DNA of 64,000 nt, from assembly GCA_963821495.1 (NCBI GenBank), contig CAWGEA010000003.1:806001-870000 (forward strand). Reading direction: 5' to 3'. This DNA comes from AC-32 sp963821495. GTDB lineage: Bacteria > Actinomycetota > Thermoleophilia > Gaiellales > Gaiellaceae. A program made the translations under genes and the position numbers. Shown here piece after piece: positions 8,069 through 16,041 of the stretch. Below the pieces are notes generated by a model. That model did not search any database, had not been told where the DNA came from, and saw nothing but the letters and a program-made list of their open reading frames with translations. Each line of letters begins with the position of its first letter. Position 1 is the stretch's first letter.

Positions 8069-8134
8069 CTCAGTTGGGAGAGCGCCTGCCTTACAAGCAG
8101 GAGGTCGCTGGTTCGATCCCGGCACCGCCCACCA
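8059..8134 (+). tRNA. tRNA-Val (anticodon TAC)
   Basis: Cloverleaf with acceptor GGGCGGT/ACCGCCC, D arm GCTC...GAGC, anticodon arm CCTGC-CTTACAA-GCAGG, and T arm CTGG-TTCGATC-CCGG. CCA is encoded at 8132-8134, unlike the other two tRNAs here. The first ten bases double as the last codons and stop of the YjbR-like gene. A hairpin terminator follows immediately. Confidence 0.95.
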
Positions 8135-8139
8135 TGAAG

Positions 8140-8167
8140 CCCGCCGGGAAACGGCGGGTTTCTCTTT
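8140..8167 (+). terminator. Rho-independent terminator after tRNA-Val
   Basis: CCCGCCG (8140-8146) pairs with CGGCGGG (8152-8158) around a GGAAA loop, followed by TTTCTCTTT. It begins six bases after the tRNA and would end the tRNA-Glu/YjbR/tRNA-Val transcript. Confidence 0.85.
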
Positions 8168-8200
8168 GGGCTGAGCTTGCAGAACCTGCTCGATGCTCGA

Positions 8201-8222
8201 CTTTGGAAACTGCTTTGGAAAC
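8201..8222. repeat. Direct repeat CTTTGGAAAC, 12-base period
   Basis: CTTTGGAAAC at 8201-8210 recurs exactly at 8213-8222, shortly 3' of tRNA-Val and its terminator. It resembles in design the CCGTACTG pair beside the integrase and tRNA-Lys. It may be an arm-type site left by an element that once sat at tRNA-Val. Confidence 0.45.
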
Positions 8223-8257
8223 GCTAGCCCGACGACTGACCTTCGAGACTCCACTGC

Positions 8258-8433
8258 GTGAACACCGAGAGCGTCGCGCTGATCCCGAAGTGCGCGGAGT
8301 GCCGGAAGCTGTGGCTACCTCCCGATGAGGAGCGTCGGCTTGCGCACCTCGGCTGCGACGAGCATCTCGACGAACCGGCGGAGCTCGTCTCTACTGCCCG
8401 GAGTGCGCTGAGCGAGAGTTCGGCGGCGACTGA
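8258..8433 (+). pseudogene. Small zinc-ribbon-like protein, frameshifted
   Basis: The frame from GTG 8258 encodes NTESVALIPKCAECRKLWLP and continues with an acidic stretch to about ELV. The rest, YCPECAEREFGGD and a TGA at 8431-8433, is in another frame. One missing base near 8390 (TTC read as TC) explains it exactly. Repaired, it would be about 58 residues with two CxxC pairs, a small treble-clef or ribbon zinc site. I recall similar short proteins in Thermoleophilia genomes but cannot verify that here. Sequence error is an alternative to true inactivation. Confidence 0.55.
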
Positions 8434-8480
8434 CAGCACCTCCTGCATGTTCTTGCCTGGCTCAAGCCGGGCTCGATTGC

Positions 8481-8753
8481 TTATCGGACTAGGCGCTGGA
8501 ATCGTTCTCCGCGATTGTGGCCGCCCTCGGCTTGCTCGCTCGAGACGACCACGAAGCTGTCATATCGGCTCAGCGCACGTCTGATCCCCGGCAGCTCGTG
8601 GCCAGGCGCAAGCAGAAGTCGTCGCGGCTCCCTTTGCGCCTGTTCGTAGACGCACCACGGGAGCGCGATGACCTCACCGCAGCCGCTCCGTCCGCACTGG
8701 CAAGCGATCTCCACTACCGAGCCGACGCCTGCGAACTGGTCGCCCTCGTGCAT
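8481..8753 (-). CDS. Small cysteine-cluster protein of unknown function
   Basis: 90 residues. The start is set at ATG 8753, which has GAGGAG five bases upstream; an upstream TTG would add 11 residues. Residues 19-26 (CQCGRSGC) form a tight Cys cluster, followed by YEQAQREPRRLLLAPGHE and a C-terminal YDSFVVV strand. The pattern CxCxxxxC, then a helix ending in PGHE, then a YxVV strand, suggests a small metal-binding domain. I do not recognise a function. It lies among other short genes, two of them broken. Confidence 0.5.
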   Translation of the reverse strand: MHEGDQFAGVGSVVEIACQCGRSGCGEVIALPWCVYEQAQREPRRLLLAPGHELPGIRRALSRYDSFVVVSSEQAEGGHNRGERFQRLVR

Positions 8754-9349
8754 GTTCTGCTCCTCTCTGTCTCGTCCGTTCCACAATCACTGCCAACCGG
8801 ACGAACTGACGGTTTCAAACGGGGAGCAAAGGGGCTGCAACGGCCCGGGCGCTGCAACGCGACCCGGCCCGAGGCTCACGCTACGCCTCGCGTTCGCCGC
8901 CGACTAGTCGCTCCTGTAGCCATGGCCCGAGGGGTCAGGGCCGCGCCAACTATCCGTTCGCGCCCGGCAACGTCGAAAGGTGTGTCGGGGCGGCAAACGA
9001 CGGTCTAGACCCCTCTAGGACGGTGCAATCGCCCCGGCTCTCTCAACAGGGAGCTTCTTGGGGAGGTGACGCCGATGCTGCGGCTTCGCAGCTGGTTCGA
9101 CGGCCATTAGGATTGCCGGGCGGGGGCGGCCTCATTGCGGCGATGGCCGTCTCCGTCCCTGAGCGCCGACGCGCACGGCTGAGCATGAGTGGGCAATGGT
9201 TGGCCGCTCCCGATTGAGGAGTCGACGTGCGAGACAGGCTGAGGTCGCGCAAAGAGCGCGCGTGTGAGAACCTCCTCGCGGAAGAACCGGCGAGCGCGTC
9301 CAATTGACTGCGGCGGCGTTCCAGAAGCGGCGGCGAGGAGTGCGCCTGA
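8754..9349. other. About 600 bases without a supported gene
   Basis: No frame here has a start, ribosome binding site and protein-like composition together. A 10-base palindrome (GGTCTAGACC, about 9003-9012) is present. A GGGGAGGTG ribosome-binding-like sequence near 9060 precedes only an 11-codon frame, possibly a gene stump. Otherwise nothing recognisable. Confidence 0.4.
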
Positions 9350-9637
9350 ATGGATCGTCTGGACGAAGACAAGCTCGAGATGCTGCGGACCTGGGGCGAG
9401 GGTCTCATGAACGACGGCCGGGACGAGCTACGGGCCGCCGGGAGAGCGATCTCGATGCTGGTCGAGGAGATTGAGAGCCTGTACGTCGACCTCTGGCACG
9501 CTCGCCAAGACGCTGCCAAGGAGACGGAGATGCAGCGCGCTGAGTCCTACAAGTCCCGGAGGCAGCCTGGTTTGGCTTTCCAGCAGCGGATCAGGGCTCT
9601 TCGCAGTCGCCGTCTGTCGGGCTCGGCCGATGAGTAA
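9350..9637 (+). CDS. Small helical protein of unknown function
   Basis: 95 residues starting MDRLDEDKLEMLRTWGEGLM, with GAGGAG upstream. It is almost entirely predicted helix: an amphipathic first helix, a second region (RDELRAAGRAISMLVEEIES) and a YVDLWHAR stretch, ending in a basic tail. It looks like a small coiled-coil or helical-bundle protein. No function recognised; I recall similar proteins from Thermoleophilia. It neighbours the broken gene at 9740-10025, transcribed the other way. Confidence 0.55.
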   Translation: MDRLDEDKLEMLRTWGEGLMNDGRDELRAAGRAISMLVEEIESLYVDLWHARQDAAKETEMQRAESYKSRRQPGLAFQQRIRALRSRRLSGSADE

Positions 9638-9739
9638 CGTGTTCTCCACAGCTTTACCCACAGGCGGGAAGCCGCTGCTCGTGCGATCTATGAGCGCATG
9701 AGCCAACATGCACCCACAGACGCCTAATGCGGCCAATGC

Positions 9740-10025
9740 TCAAGCTACGCCTTGTTCCCTTCTTCGCTTCGTGGCTCTTTCGGCCATGGCCCGCAGCATC
9801 TGCACGGCCTCCTGGTAGCCGGCACCGCTGCTGGCCTTCAACGCGGAGGCGGAGCGCGGCCTCCTCGACGGTCGCCTCGGGATCTTCTTCCAGGTAGCGC
9901 CGCGGCCGGCGCGCAGCGACCCGCGGGTGGCGACGTGGATCCTTCTGCGCGATCAGCAGCGTCAGCTCGAGCGCGTCTTCGAGGCTGAGCTGCGGCAGTT
10001 CCCGCGCCGCGGCCAGGGCGGCCAC
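9740..10025 (-). pseudogene. Small helical protein, frameshifted
   Basis: From GTG 10025 the protein reads AALAAARELPQLSLEDALEL, LLIAQKDPRRHPRVAAR, and on to TVEEAAL. The sensible continuation, ASALKASSGAGYQEAVQMLR then AMAERATKRRREQGVA and TGA at 9740-9742, is in another frame. One extra base near 9850 accounts for the break. The frame stays open upstream of 10025 without a start, so the 5' end may also be lost. Function unknown. Inactivation and sequence error cannot be told apart here. Confidence 0.55.
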
Positions 10026-10159
10026 CAGGTTGCGACGCTGTAGTGCCCGCTTGAAGATCGAAGGGGGACGGCTCTGCGAGGTCGACGCTGCTCCTCTCCG
10101 GGGCCGAGACGGGTGTCCCGAGTTAGAACCTCGGTCGGGATCGGCGTACGCTCAGGTCG

Positions 10160-10687
10160 ATGAGGCAGGCGCTGGCGAGCTCCGCGTTGGGATTCGTTGT
10201 GCTCGGTCTGGTGACCGGCTGTGGCGGTGCGGGCGGCGGCAACGCGGGATCGACCGCAGCCCCGGCCGCGACCACCACACACCACGACATGACGATTCAG
10301 TCGACAACCAGCAAGGAGGATCTTGCGCAGACGTACCTGCGAATCGTGAGGCCAGCGAACGCCGAGATCGATCGCTTCACTGCAAAGGCACGTCGTTGGA
10401 ATGACCAAACGACCAACACGCAAGCAGCGACAGATGCGGAACCCGTGACCGCGGCGCTCGAGAAGGCTGACGACGAGCTCCTGCGCGTCGACTGGCCGGC
10501 CACCCTACGGGCCGACGTGAAGGCTGCTGTGCGTGCCGACGGAGCCGTCGTCGAGGATCTCAAAGGCATCGCGGACGCGGCCTCAGTTGGGAGCTGGGTG
10601 AACCAGTTCTCCAAAGACATCGGCACGTTTGCGGCCGCCGTCGCAATCGTTCGCGCCGACCTGGGGTTGCCGCCGCACAATTCTTAG
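10160..10687 (+). CDS. Putative lipoprotein
   Basis: 175 residues with a short basic start, a hydrophobic core and a lipobox LVTGC (Cys at about residue 21), followed by a Gly/Ala/Thr/His-rich linker. The mature part is mostly helical and charged (EDLAQTYLRIVRPANAEIDR ... EKADDELLRVDWPATLRADV), so it is probably anchored on the outer face of the membrane. No family recognised. It heads a same-strand run of four small envelope-type or unknown genes (10160-12042). Confidence 0.75.
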   Translation: MRQALASSALGFVVLGLVTGCGGAGGGNAGSTAAPAATTTHHDMTIQSTTSKEDLAQTYLRIVRPANAEIDRFTAKARRWNDQTTNTQAATDAEPVTAALEKADDELLRVDWPATLRADVKAAVRADGAVVEDLKGIADAASVGSWVNQFSKDIGTFAAAVAIVRADLGLPPHNS

Positions 10688-10791
10688 CCGGTACTGCGCC
10701 GAAGGCGTAGGCTCGGATGCTCGGAAGACGAAATGCGCCGAGCGCTTGGACACTCGCGACCTCCGACGCTCCAGAGCGAAGCGGTGACGAG

Positions 10792-11388
10792 ATGCAACGG
10801 TTCTTAGAGTGGTTCAAGCGACAGAGCAAGAAGAAGCGGGCGCTGATCGTGTCGGTCGTCCCCCTTCTAGTCCTGATCGCTTTCATCGAGTGGTGGACCA
10901 CCCCGAGCAGCGGACGCGTTCTCGCCGAAGGGACGAATCTCGGAGTCTTCCAGGCGTCGAAGAACCCCTTCAAGCTCGACCCCGCCCACGCTCGACGCTT
11001 CGTGATCACGAAGGTCGAAGTCTTCGGGCCAGGAGTGCTCGACGACTTTCCCCCTGACTGCGCTGGCACGACCTGCTCGGCCACTCCCCCTCACGAGTCA
11101 CCGATCGTCGTAATCTGGACCGAGCCAGAGCTGCGGTGTAACAGCGGCTCCGAAGCAGACTTCGAGGCTTGCATTGCTCCGCTCACAGTCCAATGCGGCC
11201 TCGGGCGCTTTACGTACATCTGGTGGAAGAGGGACTCATCCCGACATCGGAAGCCGCACGGCTGTACGTACTTCGACATAGCGCACCCCTCTGGCCACTA
11301 CGTGATGGGCTTCGTTGCCGACGGAAGGACTCCGCCGAAGCGTTTCTCGCTCGTGGTTCAGGGTCGCGACGTTCCGATTGCCTGGTGA
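10792..11388 (+). CDS. Membrane-anchored, cysteine-containing exported protein
   Basis: 198 residues from ATG 10792 (MQRFLEWFKRQSKKKRALIV). The open frame extends 25 codons further up, but this start places a basic cytoplasmic tail before one transmembrane helix (about 16-36, IVSVVPLLVLIAFIEWW). The exported part contains Cys pairs such as CAGTTC and later single Cys residues likely to form disulfides, and mainly beta-type sequence. Function unknown. It follows the lipoprotein gene by about 100 bases. Confidence 0.65.
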   Translation: MQRFLEWFKRQSKKKRALIVSVVPLLVLIAFIEWWTTPSSGRVLAEGTNLGVFQASKNPFKLDPAHARRFVITKVEVFGPGVLDDFPPDCAGTTCSATPPHESPIVVIWTEPELRCNSGSEADFEACIAPLTVQCGLGRFTYIWWKRDSSRHRKPHGCTYFDIAHPSGHYVMGFVADGRTPPKRFSLVVQGRDVPIAW

Positions 11389-11394
11389 AGAGCG

Positions 11395-11838
11395 ATGGGG
11401 ACGCCACCGAGTGCAGGCGGGGGACATTCGACACGAGAGGAGGAACGCTCAGCTGAGCGCGGGTACGGCGGCATGGCCCTCGGCGGGATCATCATCATTC
11501 TCGGGCTCATCCTGACGTTTGTCTGGAGCCTCTGGATCGGGCTGATCGTCGCGCTTGTTGGACTAGTCGCGTTCAGCCGCCACGCATGGGGCAAGCGGCG
11601 GACCGTTACGGTCGCACTGGGTTGCCTCGTCGCGTTGCTCGGCGGAACTGTCGGAGCGGCACTCGGAGTCGTCGTGACGTACGTAATTCTGCGCGGCCAA
11701 GGAGCTGACGCGCTGGAATGGGCGGTGACAGGTGTCTTTCTTGCGCTCATCGGACTCGTCCTCGGGGCCGGCGCGGGAGCCGGGGTAGGCGGGTACCTGA
11801 GAGACCACGTTGCTAGTCGTCCCACTAAGCTCTCCTGA
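11395..11838 (+). CDS. Small multi-pass membrane protein
   Basis: 147 residues: a hydrophilic, charged N-terminus (about 25 residues) followed by four hydrophobic segments (GGIIIILGLILTFVW, IGLIVALVGLVAF, LGCLVALLGGTVGAALGVVV, AVTGVFLALIGLVLGAGAG) and a short basic tail. It starts six bases after the preceding stop, so the two are probably cotranscribed. No recognised family. Confidence 0.65.
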   Translation: MGTPPSAGGGHSTREEERSAERGYGGMALGGIIIILGLILTFVWSLWIGLIVALVGLVAFSRHAWGKRRTVTVALGCLVALLGGTVGAALGVVVTYVILRGQGADALEWAVTGVFLALIGLVLGAGAGAGVGGYLRDHVASRPTKLS

Positions 11839-11844
11839 AGATCC

Positions 11845-12042
11845 ATGGCAGGACTCTTCGGGAGAACAACCAGCGCCGTGATGAACGTCCTCTTCGGCAA
11901 GCGCACGACGGGCGAGCCGAGCGCGGAGCACCGGGACGCTCCGCCCGAGGAGAGCTTCACCAACATGCCCACCGTCACGTACGAGCCGGACGGCACCGTC
12001 GACGTCACGCCGCCGAGTCCGTTCCACGACAAGATCCAATAG
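11845..12042 (+). CDS. Short hypothetical protein
   Basis: 65 residues beginning MAGLFGRTTSAVMNVLFGKR, an amphipathic helix, then a hydrophilic Pro/Asp/Thr-rich tail (PPEESFTNMPTVTYEPDGTV). It starts six bases after the upstream membrane protein stop, supporting translation as the last gene of the 10160-12042 run. It may sit on the membrane surface through its N-terminal helix. No function recognised. Confidence 0.5.
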   Translation: MAGLFGRTTSAVMNVLFGKRTTGEPSAEHRDAPPEESFTNMPTVTYEPDGTVDVTPPSPFHDKIQ

Positions 12043-12264
12043 TTCGCTGAGCCGCCTCGCGCGGCGCCTGACCCTAGGCGAAGCCGAGGATGGACTTCCG
12101 CATCGCCCGGCGAACCTCGCGCAGCGCATTCGGGGCGCGCGCTGGGCGCTCCAATTGAACGTTCGGCAGTGCCCGAAGTCTGAGAGTTCGCCTGATGCTC
12201 GGGGCCCGCGGATCGTCCCGCTCGGGCCCTGGGCCTCCTGACGCGGGCGTCACCACTCGCGGGA

Positions 12265-12468
12265 TCAGCGGCGCCCGTCCGGTGACGCTCCACCATTCGC
12301 GAGGCTGACGATGTGGTGAACCTCGAGCTTCTCGGTCGAGCCGCAGTGCCTACAGCGGTTGCCGTCGCGTCGACGTGCTGCTGCTCTCGCCTGCTGCCAA
12401 CGAGCCGTGGAACGGATCCGGCGCTGCTGCGAGATGTTCAGGCTCGCCTCTGCCGGCTCCTCGGGCAT
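12265..12468 (-). pseudogene. HNH endonuclease fragment
   Basis: 67 residues ending abruptly. The first half of an HNH fold is clear: a basic helix (WQQARAAARRRDGNRC), the CRHC pair and the LEVHHIVSLANGGAS motif carrying the His pair. The second half, normally an Asn-Leu segment and a CxxCH pair, is missing because a stop follows PDGRR. HNH genes are frequent cargo of phages and islands, which fits this decayed tract. The 217 bases between this stop and the gene at 11845-12042 contain no supported gene. Confidence 0.6.
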
Positions 12469-12539
12469 TTGCGTCGCCTCCGCTTGGCCGGAGCGCCGGG
12501 ACGCGACATACTGGCGCGGCCCGACGAAGAAGACGTGCT

Positions 12540-12947
12540 ATGACCGACGTGCTGGATTTCGAATCGAGAGACCTGCCGTTCTCCGTGGCCCTGGCGGGGA
12601 TGATCGGCTTCGGAAAGGCGTTGTTCGAGGGGTTCTACGGCGTGCTCGGAGTCGCGATTGCGAGTTCGGTGGACAATACCTTCGGGTGGGGAATCCTCCT
12701 CTTCGCCATCGTCTACGCGATCGCCTCGATCATGCTGTTGCGAGGGAGCCGGTTCGGTTACTACCTCACGGTCGCGCTCTCCACAGTCGGGCTCGTCGTC
12801 GCGGTCGCCTACATGTTCAGCTCGAAAGGGACCGTCTTCGGAGGCACGTTCCTGATCGCCTTGCTCAACGCGCTCGTCCTCTATCTCCTGCTGGGCAGGA
12901 AGGGCGCGCGCGACTTCTTCGGACTGGGTGCCGGCGCTAGCCCGTAA
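12540..12947 (+). CDS. Four-helix membrane protein
   Basis: 135 residues from ATG 12540. Four hydrophobic segments can be seen (FSVALAGMIGFGKALFEGFY, FGWGILLFAIVYAIASIMLL, YYLTVALSTVGLVVAVAYMF, GGTFLIALLNALVLYLLLG) with short polar loops and a GRKGARDFF end. This resembles small DUF-type membrane proteins of unknown function. It stands alone between broken genes. Confidence 0.65.
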   Translation: MTDVLDFESRDLPFSVALAGMIGFGKALFEGFYGVLGVAIASSVDNTFGWGILLFAIVYAIASIMLLRGSRFGYYLTVALSTVGLVVAVAYMFSSKGTVFGGTFLIALLNALVLYLLLGRKGARDFFGLGAGASP

Positions 12948-12969
12948 GCCGCTGCGGTCGTCGAGCAAG

Positions 12970-13430
12970 CCGTCCTCCTGCCTGTCGAACAAGATCCGCT
13001 TTGCAGATCTTCCTTTGGTCAGCCCTTCGCTGATCAATGCAAGGCGCTTTACGCGGCGAGTGGTGGCCGTGCAGGACCACTCGGCGTTCGATCTCGATCT
13101 CGCCGAGAAATTGGTCGTGCCTCCCAGACAGGGAACGCGAACTGGAACGCTGCGACTCCTGTCTCGCGCAGCTTCACGATTGCGCCGGCGGCACAGCCCC
13201 CGCCTCTGCCGCCGCCGGTCAAGTGCCGGGTGCCGAACGTGGTCGGGAAATCACTCGCGGCCGCGAAGGCGCTGATCAAGAAGCGCCATTGCGCGGTTGG
13301 CAGGGTGACCCGTGCCTACTCGGGAAAGAAGGCGGGCATCGTCGTCGCTCAAAGCCGGCGGCCGGGCCGGCTGCTGCCGGGGGGCACGAGGATCAACCTC
13401 GTCGTCAGCCGAGGGCGGCACCGGCACTAA
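12970..13430 (+). pseudogene. Ig-like/PASTA protein remnant
   Basis: The last 66 codons encode a clear PASTA-type domain (VPNVVGKSLAAAKALIKKRH ... VVAQSRRPGRLLPGGTRINLVV). In the same frame upstream comes a Pro-rich linker (QPPPLPPPVKC) preceded by ASQTGNANWNAATPVSRSF, the typical end of a bacterial Ig-like (MBG-type) domain. Further upstream the matching domain start (KIRFADLP, about 12988) is in a different frame and no start codon is visible. It reads as the 3' remnant of a large surface protein. The PASTA part is certain to be protein-like; the extent leftwards is approximate. Confidence 0.55.
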
Positions 13431-13617
13431 CCAGACACGAGCGGGAGGGGGTTTACTGCAATGACCCACTTGGAGCAGTGCCGGGCTGTCTCCGCGCCCG
13501 TCTCACTTAGAGGAGTCGGGTGGCCTCGGCTTCCCCCCCGGTCATCGGGCGTCCAGTTGCCTGGTAATCCCGAGGTCGCCCGGCTCGCCTGTTGGCGATT
13601 CCGGGTTGCGGTGCTGC

Positions 13618-13923
13618 TTATGCAGCCGCTGGAGGGCGCCCGAACGTCAGCTTGAGTGACGCCTCCACCGACCCCTTTGCGACGAACCAGATCTTGCCTT
13701 CTGCTCCGATCGTGAGATCGAACTCCAAGGTCTGGAGTCCAAAGCTCCCCGCTTCGGCTCCGGATTCCGCAATTCAGAGGATCGCGTCACGAATCTCTTC
13801 GAGCTGACTCCGAAGCATCCCCAGGTCAACTTCGCGGCTGCTGCCCGGCCAGAAGGCCTCGCCTTCAGCCGTTACTTGCACAGGAGTCTCGGTCGTGAGG
13901 TCGAGGACACCGTACGTCGACAT
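13618..13923 (-). pseudogene. Trypco-like small protein with an in-frame nonsense codon
   Basis: From ATG 13923 the frame reads MSTYGVLDLTTETPVQVTAE ... LRSQLEEIRDAIL, then TGA at codon 50 (13774-13776). It continues in the same frame with IAESGAEAGSFGLQTLEFDL ... KIWFVAKGSVEASLKLTF to TAA at codon 102. Both halves look like one protein. A CGA-to-TGA change would explain the stop. The alternating beta pattern with a closing SLKLTF strand resembles the trypsin-co-occurring (Trypco/CU044_2847) domains found near trypsin-like and NTPase defence-type genes. That family call is tentative. Confidence 0.55.
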
Positions 13924-14118
13924 CTGCTACCCCTTCGCGTCTCTGTCCACCCGCGAGCCTTTCGCTTTGTTGCAGGTGTGTCAAGGTCAGCGCAGGGTGT
14001 CGCTGACGCGTTCCGAGCCATGGCTGAAAAGGGGCTTGGTCGGCTCGCGCCTCGGTCCACGGGGTTGATCTCCGTCCGCGAGTAGCGATCTCGGTGCCCG
14101 TCTGGACGGGAACGGCTT

Positions 14119-16041
14119 CTAGCTCGAGAGCTCGATCTCCGCGGGCAGCTCGGTCGGCGCACGCTCGCCGGCGAGCTCGTCCTCGACCCTCCGGTCGAAG
14201 TAGACGTACGCCGTCGTGAGCGCCACGAGCGGCATCGTCACCGAGTAGATCAGGCCCGCGACCACGTTGACGAGCCAGAACGGCGCGCTCGTGGCGAGGA
14301 TCAGCGCCGCGCCGATGATCGGGCCGGCGGCCACCGAGAGCGCGGCTCCGATCACGATCAGCGATGTGACCCTCAGCCACGCTCCGCGCACGAGGCGGCC
14401 GCTCCGTCGCAGGCCGGCGAGCGCGTCCAGTCGTTCCAGCTCGATGCTCGGGGCGATCAGGGCCCAGCGACCGGCGAGCCAGACCGCGATCGGGATCAGG
14501 TAGATGGACCCGGCGAGCAGCGAGACGACGCCCGCGGCGACGAAGAGCGCGCCGAGGAGCGGCCGGATGCTGTCGACGGCGAGCAGGTAGGCGCGCACGG
14601 GCCCGATCGGACGACCCTGGTCGATCTCGACGAGCGCGCGTGCAGTCGCGGCCTGGACGAGCCCGAGCCCGAGCAGGGTGAGAGCCGTACCGATCGCCAA
14701 CACGAAGAAGCCGAGCAGCCCGTTCACGTTGCTGCCGCCCGTCTCGAGGCCGAGCACGCCCGTTCCGTGCAGCAGCAGCGCCTGGAGGAGCGCCACCAGC
14801 AACGAGACGGGGATGAAGAGGACGCCGATGCCGACGACCAGTCCCGGCCTCGCCACGTACATGCGGGCCGCCGTCGCCAGCGTCTGGCCCCAGGCGCGCC
14901 GATGGGCGAGCCGGAGCGGCGCCACCGGCCGCCAGGAGGTGCGCGAGAGAGCCCAGATGAGCAGCAGAGCCAGTGCCGCGAGCGCGAGGGTGAACTGCAG
15001 CGGACGGTGGACGAGCTGAACCAGGGCCCTCGACCCGTTGCCGATCGCGTGGCAGAAGAAGTCGGTGGCCGTCGTTCCGAACGCGCTTCCCGCCGGAACG
15101 GTGAAGCTCTCGCTGCGCCAGTCCTCGGACCACTTGATCGGCTCCGTCCACTGCGTCTTCAGGTTCGGGCCGGTCGGGCCGTTGAAGAAGGCCGGCTGGA
15201 GCTCGCCCCAGCGGCCCTGGAAGTCGATCCAGGGAAACTCTGCTCGAGCCTGGGCCGGATCGCTCGGGATCGTGGCGACCGCCGGACGAAGGTCGTAGTG
15301 AGGACCGGTCGTGTTGTCGCAGCCGACCCCCTGGGCGGCCGAGCTGCCGAGGAACAACCCTTCGCCGAAGAAGTTCGCGTGCGAGCCGGCCGCCGGATAC
15401 ACGACCGGATGGGTGCCGTCGACAAGGTCGAGCTTGTCGGCCCCCCAGTCCGCCTGCTCAGCCCCTTCGTGCTGGCTGTAGCCGATCTTCGTGGGTTGCC
15501 GCGCGAGAGCCGCCTGGGCGGTGTCCGCGTCGAAGAGGAGCTGGATCATCTCCCAGTCGCCCTCGTGCAGGTTGTTCCAGTCGTTGTAGGCGTAGAAGAG
15601 CCAGTACTGCAGCGCGACCTTGCCTGCGTGCGCGGGGTCTCCCGCGACGTGCGCGTACACGGTCGGCTCGTGCCCCTCGGAGATGAGCCGGGCCCAGCGC
15701 TCGTAGTCGCAGCCGGGATCGAGCGCGTTGCCGGGGAAGTCGAGGTGGTACTCGTAGAGGCCGCCGCCGAGGTCGCGTGCGGTGGGCGCGATCTTGACCA
15801 GGTCGGACGCGTTCCACGGCCCCCGGAGCGAGACGGTCGGCTGGCCGAAGAGCGCGTCGACGTCCATCGGCTGGTAGGGCTCGCCCGGCCCGCACTCCTG
15901 TTTCTGCTCGACGAGCCTGACGACCGGCGCGTAGCGCTCGGCCAGCGCGCGCTCGTCGCCGACGCTCGCCGGGGCGGCGGCGCAGACGCCGAGCACGGCG
16001 AAGGCGAGGAGGGGCAGCAGTGCGAGGCGCGCCTTCGTCAC
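14119..16041 (-). CDS. Vps62-like exported domain fused to a multi-pass membrane domain
   Basis: 640 residues, with the GTG start overlapping the upstream stop (GTGA). An N-terminal signal-like segment (ARLALLPLLAFAVLGVCAAAP) is followed by a domain to about residue 320 with Vps62/DUF946-type motifs: LAERYAPVVRL, HEGDWEMIQLLFD, YPAAGSHANFF. About seven or eight hydrophobic segments follow from about 350 to the end, resembling DUF-type membrane domains. The first part would face outward. Function is unknown. It is the last gene of a three-gene minus-strand run with the BrkB-like protein and the histidine kinase. Confidence 0.75.
   Translation of the reverse strand: MTKARLALLPLLAFAVLGVCAAAPASVGDERALAERYAPVVRLVEQKQECGPGEPYQPMDVDALFGQPTVSLRGPWNASDLVKIAPTARDLGGGLYEYHLDFPGNALDPGCDYERWARLISEGHEPTVYAHVAGDPAHAGKVALQYWLFYAYNDWNNLHEGDWEMIQLLFDADTAQAALARQPTKIGYSQHEGAEQADWGADKLDLVDGTHPVVYPAAGSHANFFGEGLFLGSSAAQGVGCDNTTGPHYDLRPAVATIPSDPAQARAEFPWIDFQGRWGELQPAFFNGPTGPNLKTQWTEPIKWSEDWRSESFTVPAGSAFGTTATDFFCHAIGNGSRALVQLVHRPLQFTLALAALALLLIWALSRTSWRPVAPLRLAHRRAWGQTLATAARMYVARPGLVVGIGVLFIPVSLLVALLQALLLHGTGVLGLETGGSNVNGLLGFFVLAIGTALTLLGLGLVQAATARALVEIDQGRPIGPVRAYLLAVDSIRPLLGALFVAAGVVSLLAGSIYLIPIAVWLAGRWALIAPSIELERLDALAGLRRSGRLVRGAWLRVTSLIVIGAALSVAAGPIIGAALILATSAPFWLVNVVAGLIYSVTMPLVALTTAYVYFDRRVEDELAGERAPTELPAEIELSS

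Noticed and set aside
9023..9217. 64-codon + strand frame with Gly/Ala-rich protein
   Set aside because: No convincing start context, low-complexity composition and no motif; treated as non-coding.
11358..12296. 312-codon minus-strand frame
   Set aside because: It overlaps the better supported + strand membrane protein and short protein, lacks motifs, and has Ser/Pro/Arg-rich shadow composition.
13774..13776. TGA at codon 50 of the Trypco-like gene as a selenocysteine codon
   Set aside because: No SECIS-like hairpin recognised downstream and the residue is not at a redox site; a simple CGA-to-TGA nonsense change is more likely.
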